From: Panopea generosa
Lineage: Eukaryota; Mollusca; Bivalvia; Adapedonta; Hiatellidae
Direction of reading: 5' to 3'
Assembly (NCBI GenBank): GCA_029582155.1
Contig: CM055907.1
Coordinates: 35,232,992-35,296,991 of the forward strand
Length of the DNA: 64,000 nt
Part shown: positions 13,560-26,600 of the stretch, in pieces
How positions within the stretch are numbered: position 1 is the first letter of the stretch
Layout of the letters: each line of letters starts with the position of its first letter
Position numbers and translations under genes: made by a program
The notes under the pieces: model-generated
The model's input: only the letters and a program-made list of their open reading frames with translations
Database searches by the model: none
What the model was told of the DNA's origin: nothing

Positions 13560-16420
13560 TTTGTATTATTACAATTTCATATATTTCAATTATATAAACA
13601 TATATCTTCTTCCTCCTTCTCTTCATCTTCTAAATAATGAGCTGGGAACTTTCAAGATCATATTTAGCTCATCGATAAGATATGTCATGGTAATGGCGTA
13701 GAGTCTAAAAAGCTATTTACAGTTAATGTAAGTATACCCTCTGAGTTCTTGGTTTGTTACACATATCACATCCGAAAGCGGGATCTGAACTCTCCAAGTG
13801 AGTTGGCAGACATTACTTTAAATAGGAGTTGATCATTCTCTTGCAGTCTCATCCGAGGATCTTGCGCCTAGATACGATCATAATTGAATATGAGGTTACA
13901 GAGGAGACATATATATCAAAGTACATCTAGTTCCAGTAATGAGACAACTGACACAGTAGAACTCCCAATATGATTCTTTCTATTTATCGCTATTGAATCG
14001 CAAATTGTTATATTATTGTTTTTGATATTTTTTATAATATATAAAAAAGCATAAATGGGTTTAATATTTTTAAGATGGAGACAAGAAATTGAATACATGG
14101 GTTTATAACATCAAAGGTCAACCATGACAACTTAACGAGATTATATGACAAGCAATTGTAGCCTTATGGGTATTATCATTTATGATGACTGGTCGTGTTG
14201 GGGGTAATATATGGGCATGCTTATTGTAGAGCTAGTAATTAAGAAATTTACCAATGAGAAGGTAGTAACAAGTTAACTAATGAGAAGGTAGGAATAAGTT
14301 GACCAATGAGAAAATACAGTTTGATGCCTTTTACGGTAGTGTGGAAGGCAGAGCTTGAGAGAGGGAGTTTTAAACATATCTTATACATATTAAAACATAT
14401 GTTTGTGAGAGTTTTAGGTGATGTTATGTTAACATGGTAGTTTTTGAATTAGAACTTAAAAAGAAACAATTATTGATAATTACAGAAACATGTGGATAAA
14501 CTTGAGTTAAATGAAACCACCCCGAGTTTGAGTGTGCTATGTCACGAAATGTACAGTATGTTCATCATCTCTCCGTCTTTCAATGTCCGATTGTTATATC
14601 GAATACAATTATTGAATTGTAGTGCATTATTATCATGATTATATATAATGTGTACTCTTAACATTAAAACTACATATAACAATAACGCATATGTACATAT
14701 AATTATGTGTATATTTTCAGTTACTTTTAGTAGAATTAACCATGAATAACATATTGTAAATGCTACGTCTTCTATTTGAGATACTAGTATACAAGATCAA
14801 CCTTAATAACATGATTGTTTGCAGTATATGTAGGTGGCTATGGTATTTTGCCAGATTCTTATTTTGTATAGTCATTTTAAACAGATATGGACAGAAGTCT
14901 TGGGGACAAATTCAACGCTGTGAAAGTTAATAAAAATATTGAATAGCTGAAATTTTGAGTGAGTAGGTAAGAGCATGGCAAACATTTTTTTAAGAACGGC
15001 CCAATTCGTAGAAGCACTTTTAAGATTTGCTACTTTGTCTCGTTTGTCAAATGATCTGTACAGAACTCTTTCAACATAAAGTTAATAGCATAACTGTGCG
15101 GGACAGCAGGTGATAATGTTTTTTTAAGTTTCGTTGTTTAGCTAGTTGTAAAGAGATTTATGTTTAGCTAGGCAGTAATTTTGAATGTGTATTTTTTATC
15201 AACATTTAAATAGTTCTCTCCCGTTATCCCACATGTGTGTAAACAAATTAAAACAATATTATTGTGCAGAAAATGCAATGAATGGCATACACATAGTATA
15301 TGTGACATACACATAGTATATGTAATCGACCGAAAGAAATCGAAAGAAACATATCTTAAGTTGGCAGCTTTCTGAGGGTGGTTAGGGAGAGAGCACATCG
15401 ACATTTTTTTTAATTTTGGCCTACCAGTTGATCAGTTGCATGTACCAGTGGGTGATTTGACTAATATTAATACACATAATCTATATAGATATTCTTTAAT
15501 CGGAAAGAACAACCAGAAAGAACAAGTTTACGAGTATCAACATTTTGCTGGAATCATTTTTCGTTAATGTACTTGATATAATGCATATACTACAAGTTTT
15601 ATGTGTATTAATCTCAAATTATTATAAAAGTATTATTTCGAAATATGTGAACATATATACGTGTTGTATATATTTGACAATTATGACACTCTCAGAGTTT
15701 AAAGGAACATACAGTGATTTGTTATTGTGTCACTTTAAACTTTTTCTGAAACAAATATATATCTACAAGATGCAAATATGACGTAAGAATACCCATTAAG
15801 TTCTTTTAATTTTGGAATGGAAATTTTATATAATATTATACTTTATCGATATGATCAAAAGAAATATATAAATGTGTATTTTATAAAAAAAAAAAATGCT
15901 TATATTTTTTTGAAACTAGACTCAACGCTGCTTTTTTTTTTTAAATATACTAAATCTGTTTGAAAAATCAATACTCAAGTATTGAAATATGTATATGACC
16001 ATCTGTTCACAATTGCTCGGATGTGTGAGTAGTATTTTATTTCGACATTATCATTTGTCCCTTTGTCAGTTAGAGTACATTTACATGTATGTATGTCTGT
16101 TTCAAAAACATCATTTTTACACCGGCAATTTTAAGTGGAAATACATTTCAGTTTCGTTTACACAAAGGTAACGTATACTGTTTAAATTTCTCCCTAAAGT
16201 AGAATGTTTGATTCAGTTAAATGTATACTGTATACATATACGATAGGTCAGTGTGATATATACCAGTGTGTTGCCTACGTGCGAGACGGCACGAAACTTG
16301 GGTATTTCAATTTTATATTTTACTTTCTGCGCAAATGGATATGTTTATCTGGACAGTATTTTTAACTAGGGGTTAAAGCCAGTGTACCACTTTGCGATTT
16401 ACTATATAATAGTTTTTTAA
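13560..16420. other. non-coding AT-rich interval
   Basis: No coding signal. A near-duplicate short motif CACATAGTATATGT occurs twice at about 15289-15321, and there are poly-T/poly-A tracts at 15885-15945. Open frames here are short and have AT-driven composition with no recognisable protein features. Confidence 0.55.
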
Positions 16421-16429
16421 TCTGATTTA

Positions 16430-17300
16430 GCGCAATTTTCAACACATGACATATTACATATGGCATATCCAGTTTTATTGGTGGAGGCAGACCCCATTAT
16501 GAACCTGAGTAAAAGCCACCTTCCTTCAACAAGGTTTTGGGTTTTTGGCGTGAGCGGGTCCAATTTCATTAAAGTCAGATCAACTTTAGGTTCTAAACTC
16601 TACGCACTTTGTAGGTAAGTGATTTTGAGACGGCGCCTTAGACCACTCAGCCTCAGAAATCCCCTGCAAATATGATTTGGATTGTGAATGAGTAAGCCGC
16701 TGTAAACCCTTATGAATAGTTTTCTTCATATATGAATGTCTACACTTTCTTTGAGGAATTGACAATTGTTTTTTGCCTATTTTCGTATATACATAGATGA
16801 GTATTTGTGAACAACAAAACATAAATGTGCAGGCATCTACCAAACCAATAGATTTTGTGTCAACCATAACTGATATAATATGGTTTTACATGCAACACAT
16901 CTTGACCGGACGAACAATTCACATACAACTTATAGCTTTATATGAGTAGGATCAAGTTAAGGATTCATGACTACTCACATGCTATAAAAAGGGCGGATAT
17001 AGAACCCCGTTGGACCATGAAGATACAGTGAAATTATATGTTTTTATTTCATAAATGGGGATAATTGAAATCACAACAGAAATTTCCGATTTTGGGTGAT
17101 ATTTTCAGATGCATATTCACAATGCATGGAGATAATTAACGATATTTTTAGTGAATAACCGTCAATGTAAAGACCAGACTACCGTGATCGCGCCTAGCTA
17201 CATATATATATACAATATATATATTTATAGTATATACTGAAGGCCTATTATATTTCAATGTAAAATTTGTCCGTTTACATGATCCAAATGGACAATAATG
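16430..17300. repeat. dispersed repeat, copy 1, with reversed SINE heads
   Basis: Shares extended similarity with 19910-20650: matching segments include TATGGCATATCCA, CCCCTGCAAATATGATTT, TACATGCAACACATCT, AGTTAAGGATTCATGACTAC and ACTCACATGCTATA, in the same order. A reversed tRNA-like head lies at about 16600-16665 (GACGGCGCCTTAGACCACTC). Copy 1 has a displaced segment (GGAGATAATT...GCGCCTAGC at about 17129-17200) which in copy 2 sits before the shared core, so the two copies differ by a rearrangement. No protein is encoded. Confidence 0.75.
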
Positions 17301-17390
17301 TCTTGCTGAAGAAGCTGGAAATTCATACTCGATAGCATTATGTCATAAAAATATGACCACTTTGGTCGTCATATTTGACATAACATATCT

Positions 17391-17475
17391 GGAGCGAATG
17401 GGACACGAACGACTTTAGCAATAAGAGGTAAGTGATTCACATACAGCGCCTTACACCACTCGGCAACGTAGGAAT
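17391..17475 (-). repeat. tRNA-like SINE head fragment
   Basis: Contains AAGAGGTAAGTGATTC followed by CGCCTTACACCACTCGGCAA. The same signature occurs in the reversed tRNA-like heads at about 16610, 20040 and 45840. On the minus strand the order is A box then a degenerate B box. Short and decayed. Confidence 0.4.
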
Positions 17476-17824
17476 CCACTACTGTATACACATTGTCAAA
17501 ATGAGAAGGTTATCAAAAAGTTAACATCTATGTTCACGTTTCCTGTCATGGATAAAAACAAACTGAATGAGTTTTATGACACTTTAACGGCCAGTGTCAT
17601 ATTACGTCGGAACTGAGTATGAAACTGACAATAATGAATATGAAGATGATATTGGATAAATGGAAATAATGAATCAAAATATATTTCCGATTCAAAATTG
17701 ATGCCAAGACCTCTGTATCTTGACATGATTTTGCAGCGTCTTTACCACATTTACACAAAACATATAGTGTGCATAGATGACATCATTTAATGAAGCGTCC
17801 TCCCATTGTTAGAAATGTTACACC

Positions 17825-18025
17825 TTAAGTTTAGTTTAAACTTATTTAATTAAAGTTATTAAGACTTAGACAATTCACGCCCGAACCTTCCTGGGTAGAA
17901 CCATTACCAAGCCTACGCGTAAAAAGTGTCTAGCTCAAGGCCACCACCCGTAGCTGTGGCGGAGGATCGAACCTACACCCCTCCCACCATCGACTCGATC
18001 CTATCCACTTGGCCACATGCGCTAA
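17825..18025 (-). repeat. tRNA-derived SINE, family A
   Basis: On the minus strand a tRNA-like head carries an A box (GTGGCCAAGTGGATAG, plus-strand 18001-18016) and a B box (GGTTCGATCCTC, plus-strand 17962-17973). It is followed by a body ending in an AGTTTAGTTTAAACTTATTT-like segment at 17829-17850. The same body occurs at 57853-58030, in the same orientation, defining a family. The plus-strand open frame over it is meaningless. Confidence 0.7.
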
Positions 18026-18229
18026 CACCATTTCAACAGGTATCTACAAGCTTTTGTACAACATACAATACAAGTTTGATGCCATGTAAATCTAATGCAA
18101 ACATATCTAACAACAATACCACTATATACGCTCATGCACGTATTTCTACATTTTGTTTTCAATGTAATCGTAAATGGAAAGTAGATCAGCCTTTCCTAGT
18201 AGAGTTAATTCGTTTTCTGACAAAGATAT

Positions 18230-19515
18230 GACACATATACATGTACTCATAACATGCTGTATGACTAACATGCCTTACATAAGGTTAAGTAAGCATTTAT
18301 TTTTATGATTCGGTAATAGCCAATCTGGCATTGTATCCATGCGGTGTATAAAATAAATGAAAAAACAAAAATGATTCGTTAATTATAGTTATAATAACAA
18401 TCGGATGATCAGGTACTGCTGGCAGAGCTGCCAAACGTGATAACGTTTAAAAAATGTCTTTGCCAGTTTTATTTTTGTGTAACTTCCCCTAAATGAGTTA
18501 TCGATTTGATCGAGTTAACTGAATGTCATGGTCATGCATATAAAAAAATTAATTTAGATTTTATTCATTTCAATGATGCCTATATCGCCGAAAATCTATA
18601 TCCTTTTATATGCACTGAAGGTGTTTTAATATATATTTACACAGAACATTAAACAGGTAAAATTATAAAATCATTCACGTACATGTTTTATTAAACTTAA
18701 CGCTGTCATACCCACAGCAAGAAAAATACAAACATAGTGCGGTGAAGAGGTACAGGTCATGTACTGAATAAGTGCATTCAGTGACATATGCAGTTTTACG
18801 TAATAAAAGATGATTAAAAAGATTTGTGGATATTGTTTATTAAAGTTGGCAAACATATCTTATGGATACTGTTTTGAGAAGATGGATCTGATAAGGAGCG
18901 TGACCCTTATGAAAACTAAAACCCCTTTAAAAGACTAAATCCCGACTCCTCTGTCTAGGAAATGCTACATGTCTCCATTTGGATATAATTATCAATAAAA
19001 TGACAATAATGTTGACTTTATTTGATGAAGCAATTAAAACCTCTGTTCCATTATACGAATACTAATATAAACTGCACAAGTCTTACATTGCCTTGATTGT
19101 TAGCACCTCATCTATGGTGATATAAAGTATTTTAGAACGAAATCCTTACAGTGTCAATACTTTGTATAATTAAAGGACATTACATAGTTAAGTTGCTAGC
19201 AATATGAGCATCAAATATTTATTTTGTGTATAAGGGATGTATCAACATTACATGAAGGATTTGTGCGAAACGCATCACAAAAAAATGAAAGATAAAAACT
19301 CAATGATATCATAGTAGAAAGTGATATATCACCATTTTGTAAGTTCAATATAAATCATAAATTACATGTACTTGGTTTGTAACGATTGATTACATGTTCA
19401 ATTTCAAGTAAGTTGTAGAATTCTGTAATATACAGAGACAAGATACGTGTAACTGCATAATAACAAAGCTAAACTCACACGTATCGTTTAGAGCCTTCAT
19501 GTTCATGATTTACTT
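18230..19515. other. non-coding AT-rich interval
   Basis: No gene, tandem array or recognisable mobile element was seen on either strand. Open frames are short and AT-driven. Confidence 0.5.
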
Positions 19516-19519
19516 TTTG

Positions 19520-19690
19520 TAGCCTGGTAATGCTATACATGTAGAACGGGCAAAATGAATCTTCATCTTCCGTTGATTGTTTATCACAAAATGGACACAC
19601 CCCAAGCTCATAAGGTATTTGACTGTGTTTACCTGTTTCAAAAAGGGAACCATGTTTAATGAGTGCTATTCTGGTTTTAAAAGTAATTTC
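19520..19690 (-). pseudogene. LINE C-terminal zinc-motif remnant
   Basis: The minus strand reads without stops through about 59 residues, including TRIALIKHGSLFETGKH, ELGVCPFCDKQSTEDEDSFC and PFY. This follows the pattern seen at the end of many LINE ORF2 proteins: R..L..EtGR, then CxxC, then an acidic EDE, then a C-P-x-Y motif. The histidine expected after EDE is replaced by serine/phenylalanine. It is a small 5'-truncated remnant, parallel to the clearer one at 56952-57338. Confidence 0.45.
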
Positions 19691-19909
19691 GAGTTATGTG
19701 CACTGTCAGCTGAATTTTAAGATGGCATAAATATGGATAGTGGCGACTTTTACCTGACTTAGTCAACTTATGACTCCATTTCTGTGTTTGAGCAACCTAT
19801 AGAACACAGTTCTGATAAAAATGTGTTTATTGGATATACAATTGATCGTTAACGTTAATCTGGAATATATATATAAATTTTGAGTTGCAAAATTGTTATG
19901 CAAATATGA

Positions 19910-20650
19910 ATGGAGTTTAACATCATTTTCAACACATTTCAGGTTTTATATGGCATATCCAATTTTTTTGGTGAATTGAGCCATCGTCCTTCTACAAGAA
20001 ATTGGCAAACTTTCTAACATAAGGTTTTTTGAAGCGAGCGGGACTCGAACTTATGATCTTAGGCGGTGACCGTTTTAGACCACTCGACAACGGAGATCCC
20101 CTGCAAATATGATTTCGATTGGATTGTAAATAAGTAAGCCACTGTTCACACATAAGCTTATTTTGCCTTATATTTGAATGTGTGCACATTCACGTTGATA
20201 TTGATCTATGAGGTATTGAGAAGCGGTTATAACCTTTTTGAGAATACAGTGTTTATATATATATATATGGAGATAATTATTTGTGAATAAACCAAGACAT
20301 AAATGTACAGACTAGACTACGGCGAGTGCGCCTAGCCACAATGCAAACCATAGATACAATATCAAAGCGTCTGTCAAACCAATAAATTTGGTGTCGACCA
20401 TGACTTATATACTATGGAATTACATGCAACACATCTGGACAGGGTGGACAGATTTACATACATGAACTGATAGCTTTATATGATCCAGTTAAGGATTCAT
20501 GACTACTCACATGCTATATAAAGGACAGATTTATAAACCCGTTGGATCATATAAATATAGAGAATTCATAAATATTTAATTTCATATATTGGTCTATATA
20601 TATTGTAGATCTATTATATTTCAATGTAGAATCGGTCCGCTTAATATGAA
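19910..20650. repeat. dispersed repeat, copy 2, with reversed SINE head
   Basis: Second copy of the repeat at 16430-17300, in the same orientation and about 3.5 kb away. A reversed tRNA-like head at 20032-20105 is better preserved: B box GAGTCCCGCTCG side (GGGACTCGAACTTATGATC on plus) and A box side (TTTTAGACCACTCGACAACG on plus). Sequence downstream to 20650 matches copy 1 through the CTATTATATTTCAATGTA segment. Confidence 0.75.
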
Positions 20651-20659
20651 ATCCGTACT

Positions 20660-22580
20660 CGAAGGAATTATGTTATCAAAATATGAACACATTTTGGCCC
20701 TCATAGAAAATGAACACCATTTAAATACCTGATTTAAAATGTAACTAAATATTTTTAAATCAATAATATAATTGGTTGAATATATTATTTAACTAGAAGA
20801 CACGACATCGTGAGCCCTATAAAGCTGACTTTGTATAATGAAAGGTCAATGCCATTAAAATCGTGGCTATTGACTGAGATATGAACCAATATCATAAATC
20901 ACAACGAAAGGGTACCGGTTTTCACCCATAACGGAGCGGTGCTGTATGTTTGAGTGTCTGTATACTAAACCAGACGGCTACTCATATATAATAAACATAA
21001 CATGATCAGGGTGTCTTCAAACTGTGTTTCTTGCCAAGAAAAGAAAACTCATGTGATATCTGCTTGCCTAACATAATGACCTTTCAGGTCTGTTAGCCGA
21101 GAGTATTCATCCCACAATGATGGTCGTGTTTGTATATTCAAGTAATTATCCAGTGTGTCAGTTACATGTAGTTGATTTATGCTAACTGCATTCACTTGTT
21201 GACGGCATTGTGGTTATTAGTCCGGAGGGGACTATAGGTTTACCCTCCGTCCGTCCGTTCGTCCGTCTGTTGATATTAATGAAAAAAATAATCCAAGCTA
21301 GGTTTGTGAAAATTTGCATGTGGATAGATAGCAATAAGGAGAAATGTTATTTTATTTTTTCAGTCGGACAAAACTTGTGGTTGTTATGGCAACAAAATTG
21401 GTAAACAGGTAAACCGGTAGGGGTGCATTTTTAGTACTCCAATTCGAAACTATTTGGCAGTCCATATCAGAAAAGTCGGAATACTCCTACTGCCTAACAC
21501 AGTTCAATAGTAATTAAGAATGAATGATTCATACGCCATATTATTTAAAGTAGATGTAATTTGAAACACGTCTCTAATAAAACTGAAACGATTAATTGCA
21601 CAAAATGCAATAAAACACAGTTCACATATTAACTGTAAGTCTTTTTCGTATTTTAAATATATGTTGTCGTTAGACAAAGGTCATGTAGCAGTAATTCACT
21701 CATTGTAAAGTCTAAATGAAATCTTAAACATGGGTGAGCTTAAACCAGATTCACGGATGCGACTAAATTTACTCCTTCCCAGACGTCATGTTTTAGAACA
21801 CAACATTGTTATCTTTATTGCTTTTGTATCATGTGCAAGTGTACACTCAGTTCGCCTCTAATGTTATCAATTTCATATGAAGAAACATCAGATAGTTTGT
21901 ACTAAGGATATTTTAAAGATGTCATAAAATGTAGGAATTGAACAAATATTTCCTGATCCGGATGGTTTAGCTGCAATAGTAGTTACTGCTAGAAACCGAT
22001 CATACGTGCGGAAATCAGTGATATACAAATTAAAAGTTTTGTGCCTGATTTATAGTACATGTGTGTTCGTTGCTTGGCATTTTAGTACTTCCTGTTAGCT
22101 GAAAACATTCTAAAACATTCACGATAAGAATAGATGTACCAGGTCCATGTGTACTGACATAGATTAGAATTCATATCGCATTAATTTTTCGATACAAACA
22201 TGGCGGTGTTTTTAATGATTGTCATTGATTTGAAATATAACGCTAAGGCTGATTGTACGTAATTCATTAAACATGTTCACCGACCCTGGATAAAAGGTAT
22301 AATAAACGAAGATCAATAATAACCTTAATAATACAAATGTTAAAGCGATAAATTGTACTAATGATTCAAACTGAATGAATCACTGTAGGTAAAAATAGAT
22401 TCAATAATGTTAAAACCTGCCAAAGTTGTGTGTACTATCATTGTCAAACGAACAATTATCTTTGATTTAAATACGTTTTTTATAATGTAAAGCGAACCAG
22501 GAACGAAATATCCTAATAAATCAAAAACAACAACAGTCCAATTCACAAACTATATCCATTTTAAATCTAGTTAGAAAACT
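20660..22580. other. non-coding interval with a pyrimidine-rich repeat start
   Basis: Mostly AT-rich DNA without coding signal. At 21217-21265 the sequence TCCGGAGGGGACTATAGG is followed by a run of CCGTCCGTCCG-type tetranucleotides, a pattern I associate with the end of a dispersed molluscan repeat. Its body probably runs to about 21430. If the exon at 22644 belongs to a host gene, the part next to it is intron. Confidence 0.45.
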
Positions 22581-22643
22581 GTTGAAGCGGTATTTATTAG
22601 TTCAGTATATGATGTTGATGTATGTCTTTGATATTTTCGACAG

Positions 22644-22923
22644 GAATGGTTCCTATACAACGGTGAACGAGAACGGTGATCAAGACCAGCGGACAGCACA
22701 ACAGGGTAACTATGACCAGGGTAACACGCGACAGGGTAACTATGACCAGGGTAACACACAACAGTGTAACTATGACCAGGGTAACACGCGACAGGGTAAC
22801 TATGACCAGTGTAATTCCCCTTTAGAAGGTCCTCTGGTTGCCGTCACCGTCAGTGACATCCCAGTAACGGAAGGACAGAATCCCATCGAAAACACAGGGG
22901 ACATAATTCGGATGGTCGAATAA
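22644..22923 (+). CDS. probable last coding exon, host gene with repeat tail
   Basis: The acceptor TTTGATATTTTCGACAG at 22627-22643 precedes a frame of about 93 codons entered in phase 2 (the first base completes a split codon). The frame begins NGSYTTVNENGDQDQ and then has four in-frame 30-bp repeats at 22702-22821 encoding QGNYDQGNTR and variants. It ends SDIPVTEGQNPIEN...IIRMVE with TAA at 22921-22923. Composition is more balanced than in the flanks, and repeat copies differ mainly by frame-preserving substitutions. A poly(A) signal follows at 23035. The hydrophilic, N/Q/D/G-rich sequence could be a cytoplasmic tail or secreted C-terminus. I do not recognise the gene; upstream exons were not found in this window. 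Confidence 0.6.
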
Positions 22924-23060
22924 GAATTCTATACAAATTTTACGCGTCACGCCAACCACAGACTTCCCAACGAAATTTGACAACATGGCAGGATTGTTTT
23001 TAAAATCAGTGTTTAAAATATACTATTAAACCGGAATAAATTTGTCGTTGTATGGTGTTT
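22924..23060 (+). terminator. 3' UTR and polyadenylation signal
   Basis: Canonical AATAAA at 23035-23040, about 112 bases after the stop codon. It is followed by a GT-rich downstream stretch (TTTGTCGTTGTATGGTGTTT). Signal, spacing and downstream element agree with cleavage near 23050-23060. Confidence 0.5.
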
Positions 23061-23061
23061 A

Positions 23062-23300
23062 GCGTCGTTTTCAACCATGTTTCATATCGGGAACGTATGG
23101 GACCCCAACCAATTCACATTATACTGATACAGGGCCAACCAGACCTAGAATTATCCTCTAAATGCTAAGCGCCAAGCTAGTACCAATAACAAGACTTTTA
23201 TAAGACTCGGCCGACGGTCAACCCCATGATCTTCCGGACGCTTTATTACTATATCTCTGTATTGGTTTAAACATATTTATTCATAAATTATGTACAGCAT
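23062..23300 (-). repeat. SINE tail domain, reversed
   Basis: On the minus strand, CTTGGCGCTTAGCATTTAGAG followed by TTGGCCCTGTATCAGTATAA and GTGAATTGG matches the plus-strand tail at 40070-40160 (CTTGGTGCTCAGCATTAAG, CCCGGTGTCAGTATAATGTG). The two copies differ by a short internal indel. Next to it lies a GGTTTAAACATATTTATTC segment resembling family A bodies. The conserved tail fits the tail-sharing SINE superfamilies described from bivalves; the exact family is not established. Confidence 0.7.
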
Positions 23301-23614
23301 ATTCCACAACATATTTAGTAAAAGGATTGAAACGAAAGAAAATATTTCTTATATAGTTTCTCTCCTCAGTAAATTATACAAACATTTGTGTAAGGTGGTG
23401 AAGATTCATTAGATTAGTTTTGATATATTAACAAAATAGAGTTCTATAAAAGATATATGATTTTTACATCGATAGTTGTATGTCTTGTTAAGTTTTGAAA
23501 GAAAACAAAATTTTATAATTAATCATATAAATTAGAATTAAAAACAAAATAAACAGAAAAAAAGGTGGACGAGTTAAGGACTAAAGCGAGCGAGCCAAGG
23601 GAAACAGACAGCAA
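23300..23614. other. non-coding gap between SINE and LINE
   Basis: AT-rich DNA without coding signal. The end near 23560-23614 includes GGCTCGCTCGCTTTAG-type sequence on the minus strand, which may belong to the 3' flank of the adjacent LINE. Confidence 0.45.
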
Positions 23615-26600
23615 CATATAAATTATTATTATTATAATTATAATAATTATTATTATAATTATTATTGTTATTATTATTATTATGATTGTCGTTATTTACA
23701 AGTCTACAGCTTTACAGCGTTGTTAGATAAGTTTTTAGTTTTCGTTATTAAAACGCTTACTCGAGAGTATATATTTGTGGACAGCTTTAAAAATTTCGAC
23801 GTTTGTATTGTGGAGGAGATGAGGTTCTCCAAAGAGAAGTGTGTTGAGGGTAACAGTGCATATATGAGAGATTGATGCAAGAAGTGTAGCGCGTTCGACA
23901 TGATAAATAGGACAGACGAGGAGGTAATGATTTGTATTTTCAATTGCTCCACATGTACATAGTGGAGAATTTTCAATATTTTTTTGGAATAAGTGTTGTT
24001 TCAGCGTGCTACAATTTGTACGAAGACGAGTATGCAAGACCTGACATTTTCTTGTGCCTGTGTAAAAGTGTTTTGATGTTTTGGTAAGATTTTTATTTAG
24101 CTGGTGCTTAAAGGCATTGATAGAAACGGCTTGTCTTGTTTCAATAGGTAGATTGTTCCAATCACGGACAACAGATGGCATGAAAGAATTATAGTAGAGC
24201 GCTGTTCTCGAACTTGGAATTTGTAGGTCATAACTATTTCTGAGATTATACGGGGAATTTTCACCTATTTGGGATGGTACTAGTGTAGATAAGTAGGGAG
24301 GAGTCATATGGTTTACCATTTTATAGAAAATAATTAATTTGTGTTTCGTCCTTCGAGTTTCTAGACTTTCCCACCCAACTTCTGTGTTTAAGTTATTAAT
24401 TGATACAAGTTTTGTTGTTCCAGTTGCAATACGTGCTGCTTCGTGTTGAATTTTTTCTAACTCGTGTTTTTCATAATTAGTGCAGTTATCCCAGATTGTG
24501 TTACCATATTCTAACAGTGGTCGGATAAAAGATGTATATATTGTCTCCAGGGATCTTCTGTCAAGCTGATATTTCAGTTTTCTCATGACTTTAATTCTTG
24601 ACCATGCCTTATCCATAATGTATTGAATATGAGAGTGCCAGGTACAGTTGTTTGATAAAAGTATACCTAAGTGTTTGTGTGATTGTACTTCTGATATTTG
24701 TTGGTTATGCATATAAAGTGGTGGATGGACGGGTTGATTACGTTTCCTAGATATAAGAAGCGATTCAGTCTTCGATGGATTAAAAGTTACAAGCCATTGT
24801 TTTGACCATTCAGTGATTTTGTTGATGTCGGAATTCAAAATTTGTGCAGCATTGTTTATATTGTTATTATGATCGATTATAAAGTACAGGCTTGTATCGT
24901 CTGCAAAAAGACGAATGTTAGATGCGATATCAGATACTATGTCATTAATATAGACTAAAAATAGAAGCGGACCTAAAATGGACCCCTGAGGCACTCCGGC
25001 CTTGATTAATGTCCAATCAGATTTGGTACCAGGCAAAACAACACATTGTTGCCTATCTTGTAGGTAGTCATTTAGCAAATTTATAAGTTGATTTGACATT
25101 CCTGCTGCTTTTAACTTGACTATTAGACCTTTGTGCCAAACTCTGTCAAAAGCTTTGCTTATGTCAAAAAATATAACGCGAACTTCTTTACCGTCATCAA
25201 TAGCTTTACTGAACATATTGTACAGATAAGTTAACTGGTTAATTGTTGAATCACCAGGAACAAAACCAGATTGAAATGACGAAATAAAATTAGTATCACG
25301 AAAGAAATTATACATGTGTTTAAAAATAAGTCTTTCAAACACTTTGCCAATTACGCTTAACAGTGATATAGGTCTATAGTTATTAACCAAAGAAGGGTCT
25401 CCTTTTTTATAAACAGCGCATACAAATGCTTCTTTCCAGACTTTTGGGAAAACACTTTTGGTCAGACAAACGTTAAATAAGTTGCATAAAGGCGTCGATA
25501 ATTCATTAGCTATTTCACGCAAGACGTAACTGTTGATATCATCGGGACCTGAGGCTTTGCCTGTTGGCAGTGTTTTTAGGATACTACTTACATCGTTAGG
25601 CGATAGTCTAATAAATGAAATGATATCATTGTTATCACTTGGTAATATGATTGGTGGTAAAATATTGTCATCATTAAGAATTGTCTGTTCCTGGAAAAAA
25701 TTATTTAATATGTTTGCTTTGGTATTGTTATCAGAGACAATGTTTCCATTATCGTTCAGTGGTGGGACAGCTGGTTTATCATTTGAATTGATAAATGATT
25801 TTAATGTTTTCCACCAGTCCTTTGGCAAAAGAGACGGTGAATTTAATTTAGAAGCTAAATTTTCGTAGTATAACATTTTAGTTTGGCGTATAAGCTTGAC
25901 AACGTCATTTCTATATTTTTTAAACCTGTTCCAACTATAAATTGAATTGAATCTCTTGGCTTTTTTGTATAATCTTTTTCTAACCCTAATATTGCGCTTT
26001 ATTTCACTGGTAATCCATTTCGGCTCATGTGGTTTAATTACAACAGTTTTATTTGGAATATATTTGTAAGAAATTTCCTTTAATTTTGCAGATAAGTTGC
26101 TAGCATACACATTTATGTCGTCAGTGATAACATTATTCCAGTTTGTTTCGTTAATTTCATTCTTGAATGAAGCATAATCACCACGTTCATATTTCCAGAC
26201 TTGTCTTTTAAAAGTAAATTGTTTCGACTTATTAAATTTAAAAACACCAAATATTGGACAGTGAAATCTAATATCTTGGTTTAAAAAAGGTTCTGCCACC
26301 CCACATGTTATCAAACTGATTTTGTTGCTTAAAAGTAAAATATCAATCAAAGATTTGGAGTTCTCAGTATAATGAGTTGGTTCAGTAATAGTCTGGTATA
26401 GACCTAGCTGTTGACATAAATTATCTATTTTTGTAGATGAAGTACTACTTAGCATATTATAGTTTAAGTCACCAGTGATTATAATATCCTTAATACCAGT
26501 ATCGACTGCAAGGTTAATAGAATCTTCAATTATATTGGTGTAAACAGAACTAGAGCTAGGAGGTCTGTAGAATAATCCTAATAGTAAACGTTTGTTATTG

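Noticed and set aside
17926..18231. 101-codon plus-strand frame
   Set aside because: Its first half is the antisense of a tRNA-derived SINE head.
25533..25868. 111-codon plus-strand frame
   Set aside because: Antisense shadow of the LINE reverse-transcriptase region.
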